From positions 1-13,931 of the forward strand of contig CALNCU010000123.1 in the NCBI GenBank assembly GCA_937875395.1: a DNA stretch of 13,931 nucleotides, read 5' to 3'. A program made the translations under genes and the position numbers. Position 1 is the first letter of the stretch. Every line of letters begins with the position of its first letter. The DNA is from an uncultured Armatimonadota bacterium (lineage in GTDB: Bacteria > Armatimonadota > UBA5829 > DTJY01). The notes beneath the pieces were generated by a model. The model worked only from the letters and a program-made list of their open reading frames with translations. It did no database searches and was not told the DNA's origin. Below are positions 1 through 7,194 of the stretch, piece after piece.

Positions 1-549
<549 letters not shown>

Positions 550-575
550 AAAAAACAAAAAACCGAACACATTTT

Positions 576-600
576 CCTTAAGTAAGGTTCCCGTGGGAAC
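576..600 (-). other. rRNA leader inverted repeats next to the 16S 5' end
   Basis: Two short overlapping inverted repeats lie just upstream of the 16S gene: CCTTA/TAAGG around AG (576-587) and GTTCCC/GGGAAC (587-600). In bacterial rRNA operons the sequence next to the mature ends forms processing stems for RNase III-type cleavage. These may be part of that structure, but the 3' partner lies outside the window, so the role is inferred. Confidence 0.35.
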
Positions 601-720
601 GGTCCTTAGAGGAAAGCATCCAGTTTAAGCTTTCATAAGAGAATGGTGGATCTATCCTTTTGAGATAGTCCTAGTTTGACCCACTTGGCAACATCAAATT
701 TGTTGACGTTTGCTCGCTTG

Positions 721-740
721 CACTGTTCAGTTGTCAAGGT
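721..740 (-). promoter_or_regulatory. boxA-like rRNA antitermination signal
   Basis: On the minus strand the leader reads CCTTGACAACTGAACAGTG. This resembles the boxA-type sequences of many Gram-positive rRNA leaders and spacers (of the form TTGAAAACTGAACA), where NusB/S10 loads for antitermination. It contains TTGACA but has no acceptable -10 at 17 bp (AGCAAA), so it is not a good promoter. It sits downstream of all four promoters and upstream of 16S, as expected for boxA. A decayed fifth promoter is the alternative. Confidence 0.5.
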
Positions 741-745
741 TTCCC

Positions 746-760
746 GGAGGAGCTTCCTCC
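746..760 (-). promoter_or_regulatory. boxB-like hairpin in the rRNA leader
   Basis: A near-perfect inverted repeat, GGAGG (746-750) and CCTCC (756-760), extended by an inner A-T pair, leaves a tiny loop. In the rRNA direction it comes six bases before the boxA-like motif, the same boxB-then-boxA order as in E. coli rrn leaders. The function is inferred from order and structure only. Confidence 0.4.
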
Positions 761-773
761 AGGCGCGAAGGAT

Positions 774-802
774 AGTATATCATTCGCAAATCCGTTTGTC
801 AA
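774..802 (-). promoter_or_regulatory. rRNA promoter P4 (most gene-proximal)
   Basis: On the minus strand TTGACA (797-802) and TATACT (774-779) are separated by 17 bp. An A-rich tract, part of the inverted repeat at 808-831, lies directly upstream and could act as an UP element. It is one of four promoters in series reading towards the 16S gene and is the closest to it. Confidence 0.85.
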
Positions 803-807
803 GGACT

Positions 808-831
808 TTTTTTCAAAACTCTTTGAAAAAA
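808..831 (-). other. A/T inverted repeat upstream of rRNA promoter P4
   Basis: TTTTTTCAAA (808-817) and TTTGAAAAAA (822-831) form a 10-bp inverted repeat with a four-base loop, placed just upstream of the P4 -35 box. It is pure A/T except for one pair per arm. It may serve as an UP element or cause bending. It is too weak and wrongly composed for a standard terminator of transcripts from the three upstream promoters. Confidence 0.45.
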
Positions 832-878
832 GCTTGGTTTGGTCTTTTGGACTTCACCGTTACCTCAACAGGACATTT

Positions 879-907
879 AGTATACCAGATGCGATGGGCT
901 TTGTCAA
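879..907 (-). promoter_or_regulatory. rRNA promoter P3
   Basis: On the minus strand TTGACA (902-907), a 17-bp spacer and TATACT (879-884). The spacer end CGCATCTGG is shared with P2, and the -35 is preceded by GAAAAAGTCC, close to the same position in P4. This points to tandem duplication of a promoter unit. Confidence 0.87.
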
Positions 908-977
908 GGACTTTTTCAGGTTCTTTCCGGCATCCGGATTCCCTTTTTGCCGGGCCCTTCGCGCAGGCAACTCGCAT

Positions 978-1006
978 ATGTTACCAGATGCGGCGCCCGC
1001 TGTCAA
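978..1006 (-). promoter_or_regulatory. rRNA promoter P2
   Basis: On the minus strand TTGACA (1001-1006), a 17-bp spacer and TAACAT (978-983). The spacer ends CGCATCTGG as in P3. An A-tract (GAAAAACACC) precedes the -35 box. The -10 is less canonical than those of P1, P3 and P4. Confidence 0.72.
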
Positions 1007-1091
1007 GGTGTTTTTCGGCTCTTCGGTAAGAATGTTTCCCCATCCGGGAACTTATCTTCTTCAGCCGGGCCTCACCTCCAGGCGGACGTTT

Positions 1092-1119
1092 ATTATACCA
1101 CGTTCGCGTGTGAAGTCAA
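1092..1119 (-). promoter_or_regulatory. rRNA promoter P1 (most distal)
   Basis: On the minus strand TTGACT (1114-1119), a 16-bp spacer and a perfect TATAAT (1092-1097). Long A-tracts (about 1121-1147) lie upstream and look like a strong UP element. A transcript from here would carry about 540 nt of leader before 16S. Confidence 0.87.
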
Positions 1120-1189
1120 CTCTTTTTTCAACTTTTTCTTCAAAAAATATGGGAGGCTTCGCGTGCGCGCGAATTCATTTTATATGCAG

Positions 1190-1220
1190 TTGAAGAGTGC
1201 AATTTTCTGTTTGTTATTAT
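1190..1220 (+). promoter_or_regulatory. Possible promoter of the secreted-protein gene
   Basis: TTGAAG (1190-1195) and TATTAT (1215-1220) are 19 bp apart, and a TGT just before the -10 gives an extended -10 match. A leader of about 50 nt would follow to the start at 1280. Spacing is not ideal, so this is only a candidate. Confidence 0.35.
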
Positions 1221-1279
1221 TGACCCCGGGGGAAATTCTAAATTGTGCCAATGTTTCAGTATAGGAGGTTAGAAGCGAT

Positions 1280-2413
1280 ATGAGGATTCTAAATATTGTA
1301 TTGGCGGCCTGTCTTGTGTTTACATCTGCGGGGATTTCCGTGGCACAGAACGGGCAGGCTGACCAAAATATGCAAACCGCTACCACGTTGCGTGCCACCG
1401 TGCAGCCCGGGCCAATTGTGGCAGCAGGATATCCGGCTTCTGCCGATGTTCTTATAAATGGCAGGCTGGCTATGCGTATTGCATCTTCGGCGGGCGGACT
1501 CTCCCCTATGCAGCGGGCGCAGATTATTCGTGACAGGTTGAATAATGCGTTTGCGGCAGGCATAAGCGCAAATGAATTGCGGGTTGGACGGTCTGGCAGA
1601 TCGGTTGTGATTATGGCTCGCAACATGCCTATTGCAACTGTGGATGCAATGTCTGCTTGTGCTTTCGGCACCACTTCTATGGCCCTGGCCGAACGCTGGG
1701 CAACAAATACCAGGGTGGCAATGACCCCTTCTTTGCAGGCTGTGGCAGGAACGCAGCAGGAGCTGGGTATGATGTGGAGTACTTCGCCTACTTCTACGGT
1801 TCCGCTCTTCAGCCAGAATGGCACCACTCTGGGCAACGCAATTGTTGCGGGCCCGCAGAGCGCGCTTGGCCAGGTTAATTCGGTAGTTGTGCTCCAGTCT
1901 ACATCAAACGGCAACCTGGTCTGGACTTTTGTGCCCATCACAGGCACTTCTCCGTCGGGCGCCCTTACCCGGGTTGATAATGTAGGCCTGGTGGGCATAC
2001 CTCAGTCAATCCTGCCTTCGGGCAGCATGCAGATGGGAAGCATGGTTGCAAGTTCTGTAAACCAGATGACTTCTCAATGGAACAATAATGTGAATTCTGC
2101 TCTTTCTTCGCAGAATTTGGCGCTTTCTGCAAATGCAGGTACAAAGTTTGTTCCACTTTACTCTGTTGATAACAACCAGGTCATAGGTGCTGCGCAGGTG
2201 GTAGGGTCTCCGGCCTCCGTTGCCAGGACGCAGTCTGTGGCAATTACCGGCGCAGGCAATATATGGCAGCTTAATGCCTCTTCTGCACTGAATCCCTCCA
2301 TTGGAAACCTAAGCGCACAGACGGATGTGGTTGTTTCAGCCATTGTCTTTATGCCGACAGCCTCAATGCCTGGTATAGAGCAGGGTGGCGTGGGCTCTGC
2401 ATGCCCCCAGTAA
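1280..2413 (+). CDS. Secreted protein of unknown function
   Basis: A 377-residue protein. The ATG follows AGGAGGTT at 1264-1271. Residues 1-22 look like a Sec signal peptide (basic MR, hydrophobic core, SVA before Q23), so it is probably exported. Residues about 45-145 form one recognisable segment: an INGR motif (59-62), a basic helix with MQRAQIIRDRLNNAF (77-91), and a TVDAMSACAFGTTSMALAERWA helix split over 120-141. The pattern recalls the N-terminal periplasmic regions of some mechanosensitive-channel-like proteins. That similarity is from memory and is not a domain call. The remaining 230 residues are rich in Ser, Asn, Gln, Ala and Val, and the repeated VVGSP/IVAGP-type phrases suggest a beta-rich secreted fold. 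There are no catalytic motifs or membrane segments after the signal peptide. It is monocistronic, diverges from the rRNA operon and ends in a good terminator. Confidence 0.85.
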   Translation: MRILNIVLAACLVFTSAGISVAQNGQADQNMQTATTLRATVQPGPIVAAGYPASADVLINGRLAMRIASSAGGLSPMQRAQIIRDRLNNAFAAGISANELRVGRSGRSVVIMARNMPIATVDAMSACAFGTTSMALAERWATNTRVAMTPSLQAVAGTQQELGMMWSTSPTSTVPLFSQNGTTLGNAIVAGPQSALGQVNSVVVLQSTSNGNLVWTFVPITGTSPSGALTRVDNVGLVGIPQSILPSGSMQMGSMVASSVNQMTSQWNNNVNSALSSQNLALSANAGTKFVPLYSVDNNQVIGAAQVVGSPASVARTQSVAITGAGNIWQLNASSALNPSIGNLSAQTDVVVSAIVFMPTASMPGIEQGGVGSACPQ

Positions 2414-2431
2414 GTGCAGCCTGAACATAAC

Positions 2432-2452
2432 GGGGCCTCCGGGCCCCTTTTT
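2432..2452 (+). terminator. Intrinsic terminator of the secreted-protein gene
   Basis: GGGGCC (2432-2437) pairs with GGCCCC (2442-2447) around a four-base loop and is followed by five T. It starts 18 bases after the stop codon, which is a textbook arrangement. Confidence 0.9.
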
Positions 2453-2601
2453 ACTTCTTGGATTATGCTTATGAGGTATTGGGAATTCCTTGCGCAAAAT
2501 GCCCAAAGATTGGGATGCTGGCAAATAATTATTGCTTAAGAATACTATAAATATTAAGGATACACTTCCCAATAATTGGATATATAACTAACCCCTTTTT
2601 T

Positions 2602-2633
2602 AAAAAATCCCCCTCTCTGTGATGGAGAGGGGG
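2602..2633 (-). terminator. Intrinsic terminator of the TPR-protein gene
   Basis: Read on the minus strand, CCCCCTCTC and GAGAGGGGG (2625-2633 and 2609-2617) form a 9-bp stem with a seven-base loop, followed by A and six T. It lies about 75 bases after the stop of the minus-strand gene at 2708. Similar CCCTCTC/GAGAGGG hairpins recur as dispersed repeats in many genomes, so it could also be a repeat doing terminator duty. Confidence 0.8.
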
Positions 2634-2635
2634 AG

Positions 2636-2663
2636 GGGCCGGTAAGCTCCGACCTTCCGGCCC
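2636..2663 (-). other. GC-rich hairpin beside the terminator
   Basis: GGGCCGG (2636-2642) and CCGGCCC (2657-2663) form a 7-bp stem with a 14-base loop. It lies between the TPR-protein gene and its terminator and probably protects or strengthens the 3' end. The rest of 2414-2707 is AT-rich and I see no gene there. Confidence 0.5.
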
Positions 2664-2707
2664 ACATTTGAGTGATTGGTGTTCACACGCTTTGTAAAAT
2701 TGTGAGT

Positions 2708-3373
2708 TTATTGAAGCTCGCAGACCAGGCGCTTTATATCTTCCCAGAAGGGATCGTTCGGGCTTGAGAGCTGCATGGATTTTCTGGCCATTACGCTTGC
2801 TTCCGGCTTTTTTTTAAGCATTTTGAATGCTTTTGCTATTGTAAAGTAGATTGCAGGCGAGTTTGGCTGTATTCGCAGGGCGCTTTTAAGCCAGGGCAGC
2901 GCAGTCTCTGCATTACCAACGGCAATGTAGACATTGCCAAGAGAGAAGAGCGCATCTACATCGTCCGGGTCCTGCTCTACCGCACGCATAAGAAATTCTA
3001 TCATCTGCTTTCGGCTGGATTCTGCCCCTGCTATATGTTCCAGGTAGCTGCCGAACGATGCCTGGCCCAGCGCAGTGTAGATACCCGGGTAGTTTGGATC
3101 ACGGCACAGTATGGCTTCATAATGTTTTATAGCCTCATCGCATTTATCTGTAAGAGAGAGCGCAAGCCCCAGGTTGTAACGGCAGCTTGAATGTCCTGGG
3201 CTCAGGTTGGCACACTCCCTGAAGAGGATGATTGCCTTATCTATATCTCCGGCAGCCATTGCCTCCATGCCGTATTTAAAGTGCCGGTCTGGATCTTTAT
3301 CAAACGGCTTGCCACAGATACTGCAGCACTCAGACAAATCTCCAGTATCCGTATTGCAATCAAAACAGTACAT
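2708..3373 (-). CDS. Zinc-ribbon and TPR-repeat protein
   Basis: A 221-residue soluble protein. The N-terminus has a compact zinc ribbon with C3-x2-C6 and C17-x2-C20. Tetratricopeptide-like helix pairs follow at about 30-63, 64-97, 139-172 and 173-206, with typical phrases such as YNLGLAL, AIKHYEAIL, LFSLGNVYIAVGNAETALPWL and ALRIQPNSP. A longer stretch (about 98-138) is a less regular repeat with an insertion. TPR proteins are protein-interaction scaffolds, and the zinc ribbon may add a further contact. No enzyme motif is visible and the partner is unknown. GGGAGG (3379-3384) precedes the ATG, and the gene has its own promoter and terminator, so it is not strictly tied to the EEP-family gene upstream. 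Confidence 0.88.
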   Translation of the reverse strand: MYCFDCNTDTGDLSECCSICGKPFDKDPDRHFKYGMEAMAAGDIDKAIILFRECANLSPGHSSCRYNLGLALSLTDKCDEAIKHYEAILCRDPNYPGIYTALGQASFGSYLEHIAGAESSRKQMIEFLMRAVEQDPDDVDALFSLGNVYIAVGNAETALPWLKSALRIQPNSPAIYFTIAKAFKMLKKKPEASVMARKSMQLSSPNDPFWEDIKRLVCELQ

Positions 3374-3418
3374 TTTATCCTCCCGGCTATTGACGTATTT
3401 GCAACCAAGTCTGTGCTT

Positions 3419-3447
3419 ATTCTAAAGGGTGTTTGTATATCTGTCAT
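3419..3447 (-). promoter_or_regulatory. Promoter of the TPR-protein gene
   Basis: On the minus strand ATGACA (3442-3447), a 17-bp spacer and TAGAAT (3419-3424). This is a good sigma70-type match in the 117-bp gap after the EEP-family gene. It predicts a leader of about 40 nt before the ATG at 3373. Confidence 0.7.
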
Positions 3448-3490
3448 ATCATGTAATGAGAATTTTGGAAAATATAGGGAAAGGTTTCCG

Positions 3491-4186
3491 CTAATATGTT
3501 GAAGGCTGCAAATCTACCATCACAGGGAGATGATCTGAAGCGTTTGATTTAAGCACTGAATAGGATTTAACTTCAAAGCGGAGGTCTGCAAGCACAAAAT
3601 CCACTCTTTTTTCATGCCTGCAAAGCGTTGGCACATGGTTTGCATTAAATTCAAGTGCAGTATCCCTTATGGCCAGGTCGTCCAGAAGGTTTGCAATTGT
3701 TAAAGATGCCATAACATCGTTCATATCGCCGCAGAGTATTTTTGGCCGCTTTTCTTTCTTTACTATTTGGCAGACGCGGGCGGATTGTTCTATGCGGACA
3801 TCCTCTTCCGTAGAAAGGTGGGTGCAGAAAACGGACACCTTCTGATTATCTATCTTGGCGGCAACCTCAAGCACCCCGCGCGCCTCCCCCCTGCCCGGCA
3901 GTTGGTGGCAACGGCAGTGCGCCCCGGATGCCCGCACAAGCACGCAGTTTCCAAAACCTCCCGGGCCGTAACTTATATTGCGCTGAAAGTAGGCCTGCAT
4001 GCCAAGCCGGACGGAGAGGTATTTGGGCTGGTTTGCAAGCCAGCTTCTTGGAATATGTTGATCTACTTCTTGCAGGCATACAATATCCGGCTCAAGGGGC
4101 GCAAGCACATCAGCCGCTCGCCTAATTGACCGCCTGCCATCCATTCCAAGACCGGCTTTTATGTTATAAGTTATAACTCTTATCAC
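3491..4186 (-). CDS. Endonuclease/exonuclease/phosphatase-family protein
   Basis: A 231-residue, probably cytoplasmic protein with the full set of EEP-superfamily motifs in order: TYNIKAG (N8), LQEVD (metal-binding E40), YGPGGFGN (73-80), CTHLS (H123), GDMND (D154, N156), RVDFVL (D196) and SDHLPV (D218, catalytic H219). The family hydrolyses phosphodiester or phosphomonoester bonds with Mg2+. Members range from DNA repair nucleases to sphingomyelinase-like and inositol phosphatases, so the substrate cannot be named. The length is that of a bare catalytic domain with no signal peptide. The start codon is GTG (4184-4186) with AGGAG (complement of 4194-4198) eight bases upstream. It diverges from the DAHP synthase gene. 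Confidence 0.92.
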   Translation of the reverse strand: MIRVITYNIKAGLGMDGRRSIRRAADVLAPLEPDIVCLQEVDQHIPRSWLANQPKYLSVRLGMQAYFQRNISYGPGGFGNCVLVRASGAHCRCHQLPGRGEARGVLEVAAKIDNQKVSVFCTHLSTEEDVRIEQSARVCQIVKKEKRPKILCGDMNDVMASLTIANLLDDLAIRDTALEFNANHVPTLCRHEKRVDFVLADLRFEVKSYSVLKSNASDHLPVMVDLQPSTY

Positions 4187-4327
4187 CCCTGTACTCCTGT
4201 TGCCGTAAAAAGACCATGATTTTTAGATTGCTTAATAGAGGAAAAAGTTCCCTGTATATCGAAATAATTATTTTATTTATCCCGCGAGTCTGCGCAAATG
4301 AAACACCGGGAACAGATTCCGGATATT

Positions 4328-4336
4328 TGTTATAAT
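4328..4336 (+). promoter_or_regulatory. Extended -10 promoter of the DAHP synthase gene
   Basis: TGT followed by a perfect TATAAT (4331-4336) forms an extended -10. No good -35 is present at 17 bp (GGGAAC). The predicted leader is about 37 nt. Confidence 0.65.
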
Positions 4337-4379
4337 TCTGACAGGCATCTAAACAAAAGGCTTCCAGGAGAATCAAAAT

Positions 4380-5402
4380 ATGTTTATTGTTATGCAAAGA
4401 CAGGCAACCCCGGAGCAGGTAAAGACTGTAAGGGACGATATCCAGCGCATTGGCTTCCGGCCCTTTATTAATCCGGGCGTGGAGAGAAAGGTTATAGCGG
4501 TTTTAGGAGAACTGGATGCAAAGAAGGCTGCTCTTCTGGAACACTTTTATTCCTTTCCGGGGGTGGAGAGGGTAGATCTTATCTCCCACCTTTGGAAACT
4601 GGCATCCAGGGAGTATCACCCGTCGGATTCTGTCTTTGATATTGCAGGGATTAAAATAGGCGGAGAGGCGATAGCAGTTATCGCTGGGCCGTGCAGCGTG
4701 GAGTCTGAGGCGCAGATTATAGAGGTGGCAGAGAAGGTTAAGGCAGAGGGCGCGCAGTTTCTTAGGGGCGGCGCATTTAAGCCCAGAACATCGCCTTATG
4801 CCTTCCAGGGGCTTGGGGAGGACGGTCTTAAGTTTCTTGCAAAGGCCGGCGAAGTTACCGGTCTCCCAATTGTTACAGAGGTTATGGATACTGCAGATGT
4901 GGAACTTGTTGCAAGCTATGCCAATGTTCTGCAGATAGGCACCCGGAATATGCAGAACTATTCTCTCTTGAAACGCGTGGGGCAGACCGGGAAGCCCGTA
5001 ATATTAAAGAGGGGGCAGGGTTGCAAAATCCGGGACCTCATTATGTCTGCCGAGTATATGATGGCGGAGGGGAACGAGAAGGTTATCCTGTGCGAGAGGG
5101 GTATCACCACCTTTGAAGATTCCACCAGAAACACAACCGATATAAATGCCATCCCGGTGCTTAAGCACTGGACTCACCTGCCCATAATCCTTGACCCAAG
5201 CCACGCCACGGGCGACTGGCGGTATGTGGCATCCGTATCAAGAGCGGCAGTGGCGGCAGGGGCGGACGGCCTTCTGATAGAGGTGCATAACAATCCCAAA
5301 CACGCTTTATGCGATGGCGCTCAATCCCTTCGGCCTGAGCAGTTTAAAGACCTTATGGAACAGCTTTCACGGGTGTCGCAGGCGGTGGGACGCACACTGT
5401 AA
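4380..5402 (+). CDS. aroF: 3-deoxy-7-phosphoheptulonate (DAHP) synthase, type I beta
   Basis: Condenses phosphoenolpyruvate with erythrose 4-phosphate to DAHP, the first step of the shikimate pathway to aromatic amino acids. The 340-residue protein has the two-part layout of the Thermotoga-type enzyme: an N-terminal ferredoxin-like regulatory domain (1-75) and a TIM barrel. Barrel motifs are AGPCSVES (metal ligand C105), GGAFKPRTSPYAFQGLG (K134), TEVMD (166-170), QIGTRNMQN (185-193), LKRG (K210), CERGI (R240), LDPSH (H275), IEVH (E301) and CDGAQS (D312). The N-terminal domain in this family mediates feedback inhibition by Tyr or Phe. KRGQGCKIRD and GITTFE differ from the more usual KRG-x-x-x-TI and GIRTFE forms. 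AGGAG at 4366-4370 fixes the start. It is monocistronic and convergent with the STAS gene. Confidence 0.96.
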   Translation: MFIVMQRQATPEQVKTVRDDIQRIGFRPFINPGVERKVIAVLGELDAKKAALLEHFYSFPGVERVDLISHLWKLASREYHPSDSVFDIAGIKIGGEAIAVIAGPCSVESEAQIIEVAEKVKAEGAQFLRGGAFKPRTSPYAFQGLGEDGLKFLAKAGEVTGLPIVTEVMDTADVELVASYANVLQIGTRNMQNYSLLKRVGQTGKPVILKRGQGCKIRDLIMSAEYMMAEGNEKVILCERGITTFEDSTRNTTDINAIPVLKHWTHLPIILDPSHATGDWRYVASVSRAAVAAGADGLLIEVHNNPKHALCDGAQSLRPEQFKDLMEQLSRVSQAVGRTL

Positions 5403-5409
5403 TTAAGTG

Positions 5410-5808
5410 TTAACCGGATGAGCATTCTCTCCCCGGCCGGCTGTCAGGGTTAAGAGCCAGGAGCGCATCTTTAATATCTGGGTAGAGGCAGAATTCCCTA
5501 TCCAGGCGCATAAGCTGAACCAGCTTGTAGAAGATTCCGTGACAGCCCACCACAAAGAGACGGCGGCCCTCATCAGAGAGCTTGCGCCCTGCGGAAACCA
5601 GTATCTGGATTCCGCTGCTGTCTATGTAGAAGAGTTCCCGGGCATTTAAAACCACATCGGCCCCTTCCTCATGCACGGCCTTATCCAGGGCTTTTGCAAT
5701 AAGCGGAGCGGAAGCCATATCTATCTCGCCTGCTATATCTATAACAGTGCTCCCCTCCATCTTCTGCAAATGCACGGAACATGTATCTGGGTAGGCTTCC
5801 TTGGACAT
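5410..5808 (-). CDS. STAS-domain anti-sigma factor antagonist (SpoIIAA/RsbV-like), copy 2
   Basis: A 132-residue STAS domain. The GEID motif and the phosphorylation loop YIDSSGIQIL (S64/S65) are clear. In this family the unphosphorylated protein binds an anti-sigma kinase and frees the sigma factor, and phosphorylation on the DSSG serine switches it off. I set the start at the ATG of 5806-5808 because GGGGGAA lies just upstream. An in-frame GTG at 5880 would add 24 residues (rich in Gly, Pro and Ser, with no STAS similarity) and has no ribosome-binding site. It lies 95 bp downstream of the second STAS gene in the same direction. No anti-sigma kinase or sigma factor is encoded nearby. The sulfate-transporter-type STAS family is excluded, since there is no transporter domain. 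Confidence 0.9.
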   Translation of the reverse strand: MSKEAYPDTCSVHLQKMEGSTVIDIAGEIDMASAPLIAKALDKAVHEEGADVVLNARELFYIDSSGIQILVSAGRKLSDEGRRLFVVGCHGIFYKLVQLMRLDREFCLYPDIKDALLALNPDSRPGRECSSG

Positions 5809-5903
5809 GTGGTTCCCCCAACACCCGGCAAAGAGTCCGGCATGGCTTTGGGTGTAAGGTTTACTACCCCCGGCAGGCACCGGCTAAACTTGGGGGGATA
5901 AGT

Positions 5904-6278
5904 TTAGGCAGCCTTTAACGCATCTATCTCCGTAATAACTTCCTCAAGGGAGCCCCTTATGGCGATAATGGTGTTTAATCTTGAAATCTCAAGCACGCGC
6001 GAAACCCCAAGATGGTTCTGCGGCGCTACAACAAAAAGGCGCCTTTTTAGGGAGGAGAGTTCCTTGTACGCTGCAATAATAACGCTCAGGCCTGCGCTGT
6101 CTATATACTGCACATTAGTCAAATCTACAATAATTATAGGTGCGCCCGCATCTATCCCGGCACGAAGGGCCTGCTGAAACTTAGGCACGGTACAAAGATC
6201 TATTTCGCCGGAAAGATGGATAATAGGCATCCCTTTGCATTCTGTAAGATGGGTAGAGAACTCGGCGTTTTTGCCCAT
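5904..6278 (-). CDS. STAS-domain anti-sigma factor antagonist (SpoIIAA/RsbV-like), copy 1
   Basis: A 124-residue single STAS domain with HLSGEIDL (21-28) and VQYIDSAGLSVI (S61 at the phosphorylatable position). The expected role is a partner-switching phosphoprotein opposing an anti-sigma kinase. GGAGAAGG is close upstream of the ATG. It shares fold and motifs with the next gene but only modest sequence, so the two are diverged paralogues with probably different partners. It follows radC by 70 bp with no terminator hairpin between them, so all three genes are probably cotranscribed from the radC promoter. Confidence 0.92.
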   Translation of the reverse strand: MGKNAEFSTHLTECKGMPIIHLSGEIDLCTVPKFQQALRAGIDAGAPIIIVDLTNVQYIDSAGLSVIIAAYKELSSLKRRLFVVAPQNHLGVSRVLEISRLNTIIAIRGSLEEVITEIDALKAA

Positions 6279-6348
6279 GGCCTTCTCCGCAGGTAGTTTG
6301 TATATTTCATCTATACCCGGCTGGATATTCTTTTAACACGCCGCAAAT

Positions 6349-7044
6349 CTACATGAGGTTCCTCTCCTTCAAGCTAACCCATTGCCCGTCGCCTATTACC
6401 AGATGATCCAGAATATCAATACCTATGGTACGACCGGCCTCTGCAAGACGCTTGGTAACATTTATATCATCCCTGGAGGGTTCAGGGATGCCGGAGGGGT
6501 GGTTGTGGGCAATAATTACTGCTGCGCTGTTGCAACTTATGGCTTCTCTAAAGAGTTCTCTGGGCGTAATTATGCTGGCGTTAAGGCTGCCTACTGTAAT
6601 TATGCGGCGCTTTATAAGCTCGTTCCTGTTGTTTAAGAAGAGGCCCACAAAGTTTTCCTGGGGTTCATGCCTTAGATCAGGCATAAGAATATCAACCGCA
6701 TCCTGTGGCGAGCTTATGGTATACCGGCCCTCCCCCGTACTTGCAGCAATCCTTCTGCCAAGCTCCACCATGGCCCTTATCTGCGAGGCTTTTACAAGCC
6801 CAAGCCCCTTGATCCGGGCCAGTTCTTCTACCTCTGTAGCCGCAATTCCGCGCAATCCGCCAAAGGCCCCCAGCAGATGCTCTGCAAGGCCTATTGCGGA
6901 GTATTCCGTGGAACCCACTCGCAGTATAATGGCAAGGAGTTCTGCGTTGGAGAGTGCCTCTGCCCCTTCCCTGATAAGGCGCTCTCTGGGGCGCTCATGA
7001 GAGGGCAGTTCTTTTATGGATAGAGTATAACGAATGGTTGCCAA
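6349..7044 (-). CDS. radC: RadC family JAB/MPN-domain protein (UPF0758)
   Basis: A 231-residue protein with the standard RadC build: an N-terminal helix-hairpin-helix-type part (RERLIREGAEALSNAELLAIILR, 21-42, then RIKGLGLVKA, 77-86) and a C-terminal JAMM metalloprotease-like domain. The JAMM residues are intact: E130, H180, H182, S190 and D193 in AHNHPSG...PSRDD. The family was once linked to DNA repair, but its biochemical function is unsettled. The start is TTG (7042-7044) with AAGGA shortly upstream. The reading frame has a stop about 30 bases further up and no ATG, so TTG is favoured. It diverges from the LCP gene, and its promoter overlaps the spurious N-terminal extension of that gene's frame. 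Confidence 0.94.
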   Translation of the reverse strand: MATIRYTLSIKELPSHERPRERLIREGAEALSNAELLAIILRVGSTEYSAIGLAEHLLGAFGGLRGIAATEVEELARIKGLGLVKASQIRAMVELGRRIAASTGEGRYTISSPQDAVDILMPDLRHEPQENFVGLFLNNRNELIKRRIITVGSLNASIITPRELFREAISCNSAAVIIAHNHPSGIPEPSRDDINVTKRLAEAGRTIGIDILDHLVIGDGQWVSLKERNLM

Positions 7045-7081
7045 GAAAACAATCCTTAAAGCTTTGTAGATAAATCAACAA

Positions 7082-7110
7082 ATTCTATGACATATAAAGC
7101 TTGCTGTCAA
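7082..7110 (-). promoter_or_regulatory. Promoter of radC and probably the STAS genes
   Basis: On the minus strand TTGACA (7105-7110), a 17-bp spacer and TAGAAT (7082-7087). The leader to the TTG start would be about 30 nt. Confidence 0.78.
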
Positions 7111-7194
7111 GGCAAGAAAGCCGGCAAGGCTTTTCTAGAAGATATGGCTGCCGTCTGCCCGCTTTGCGCGGCCGCACCCAGAACAGCTGTTTGG

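Noticed and set aside
676..1264. Overlapping plus-strand open frames of 105-119 codons
   Set aside because: They run antisense through the rRNA promoters and leader, lack ribosome-binding sites and have no protein similarity.
1180..1998. 272-codon open frame on the minus strand
   Set aside because: It is antisense to the secreted-protein gene, which has a signal peptide, a ribosome-binding site and a terminator. The minus frame shows no domain.
5809..5880. GTG start adding 24 residues to the second STAS protein
   Set aside because: No ribosome-binding site precedes it, the added residues are not STAS-like, and an ATG with GGGGGAA upstream sits at the domain start.
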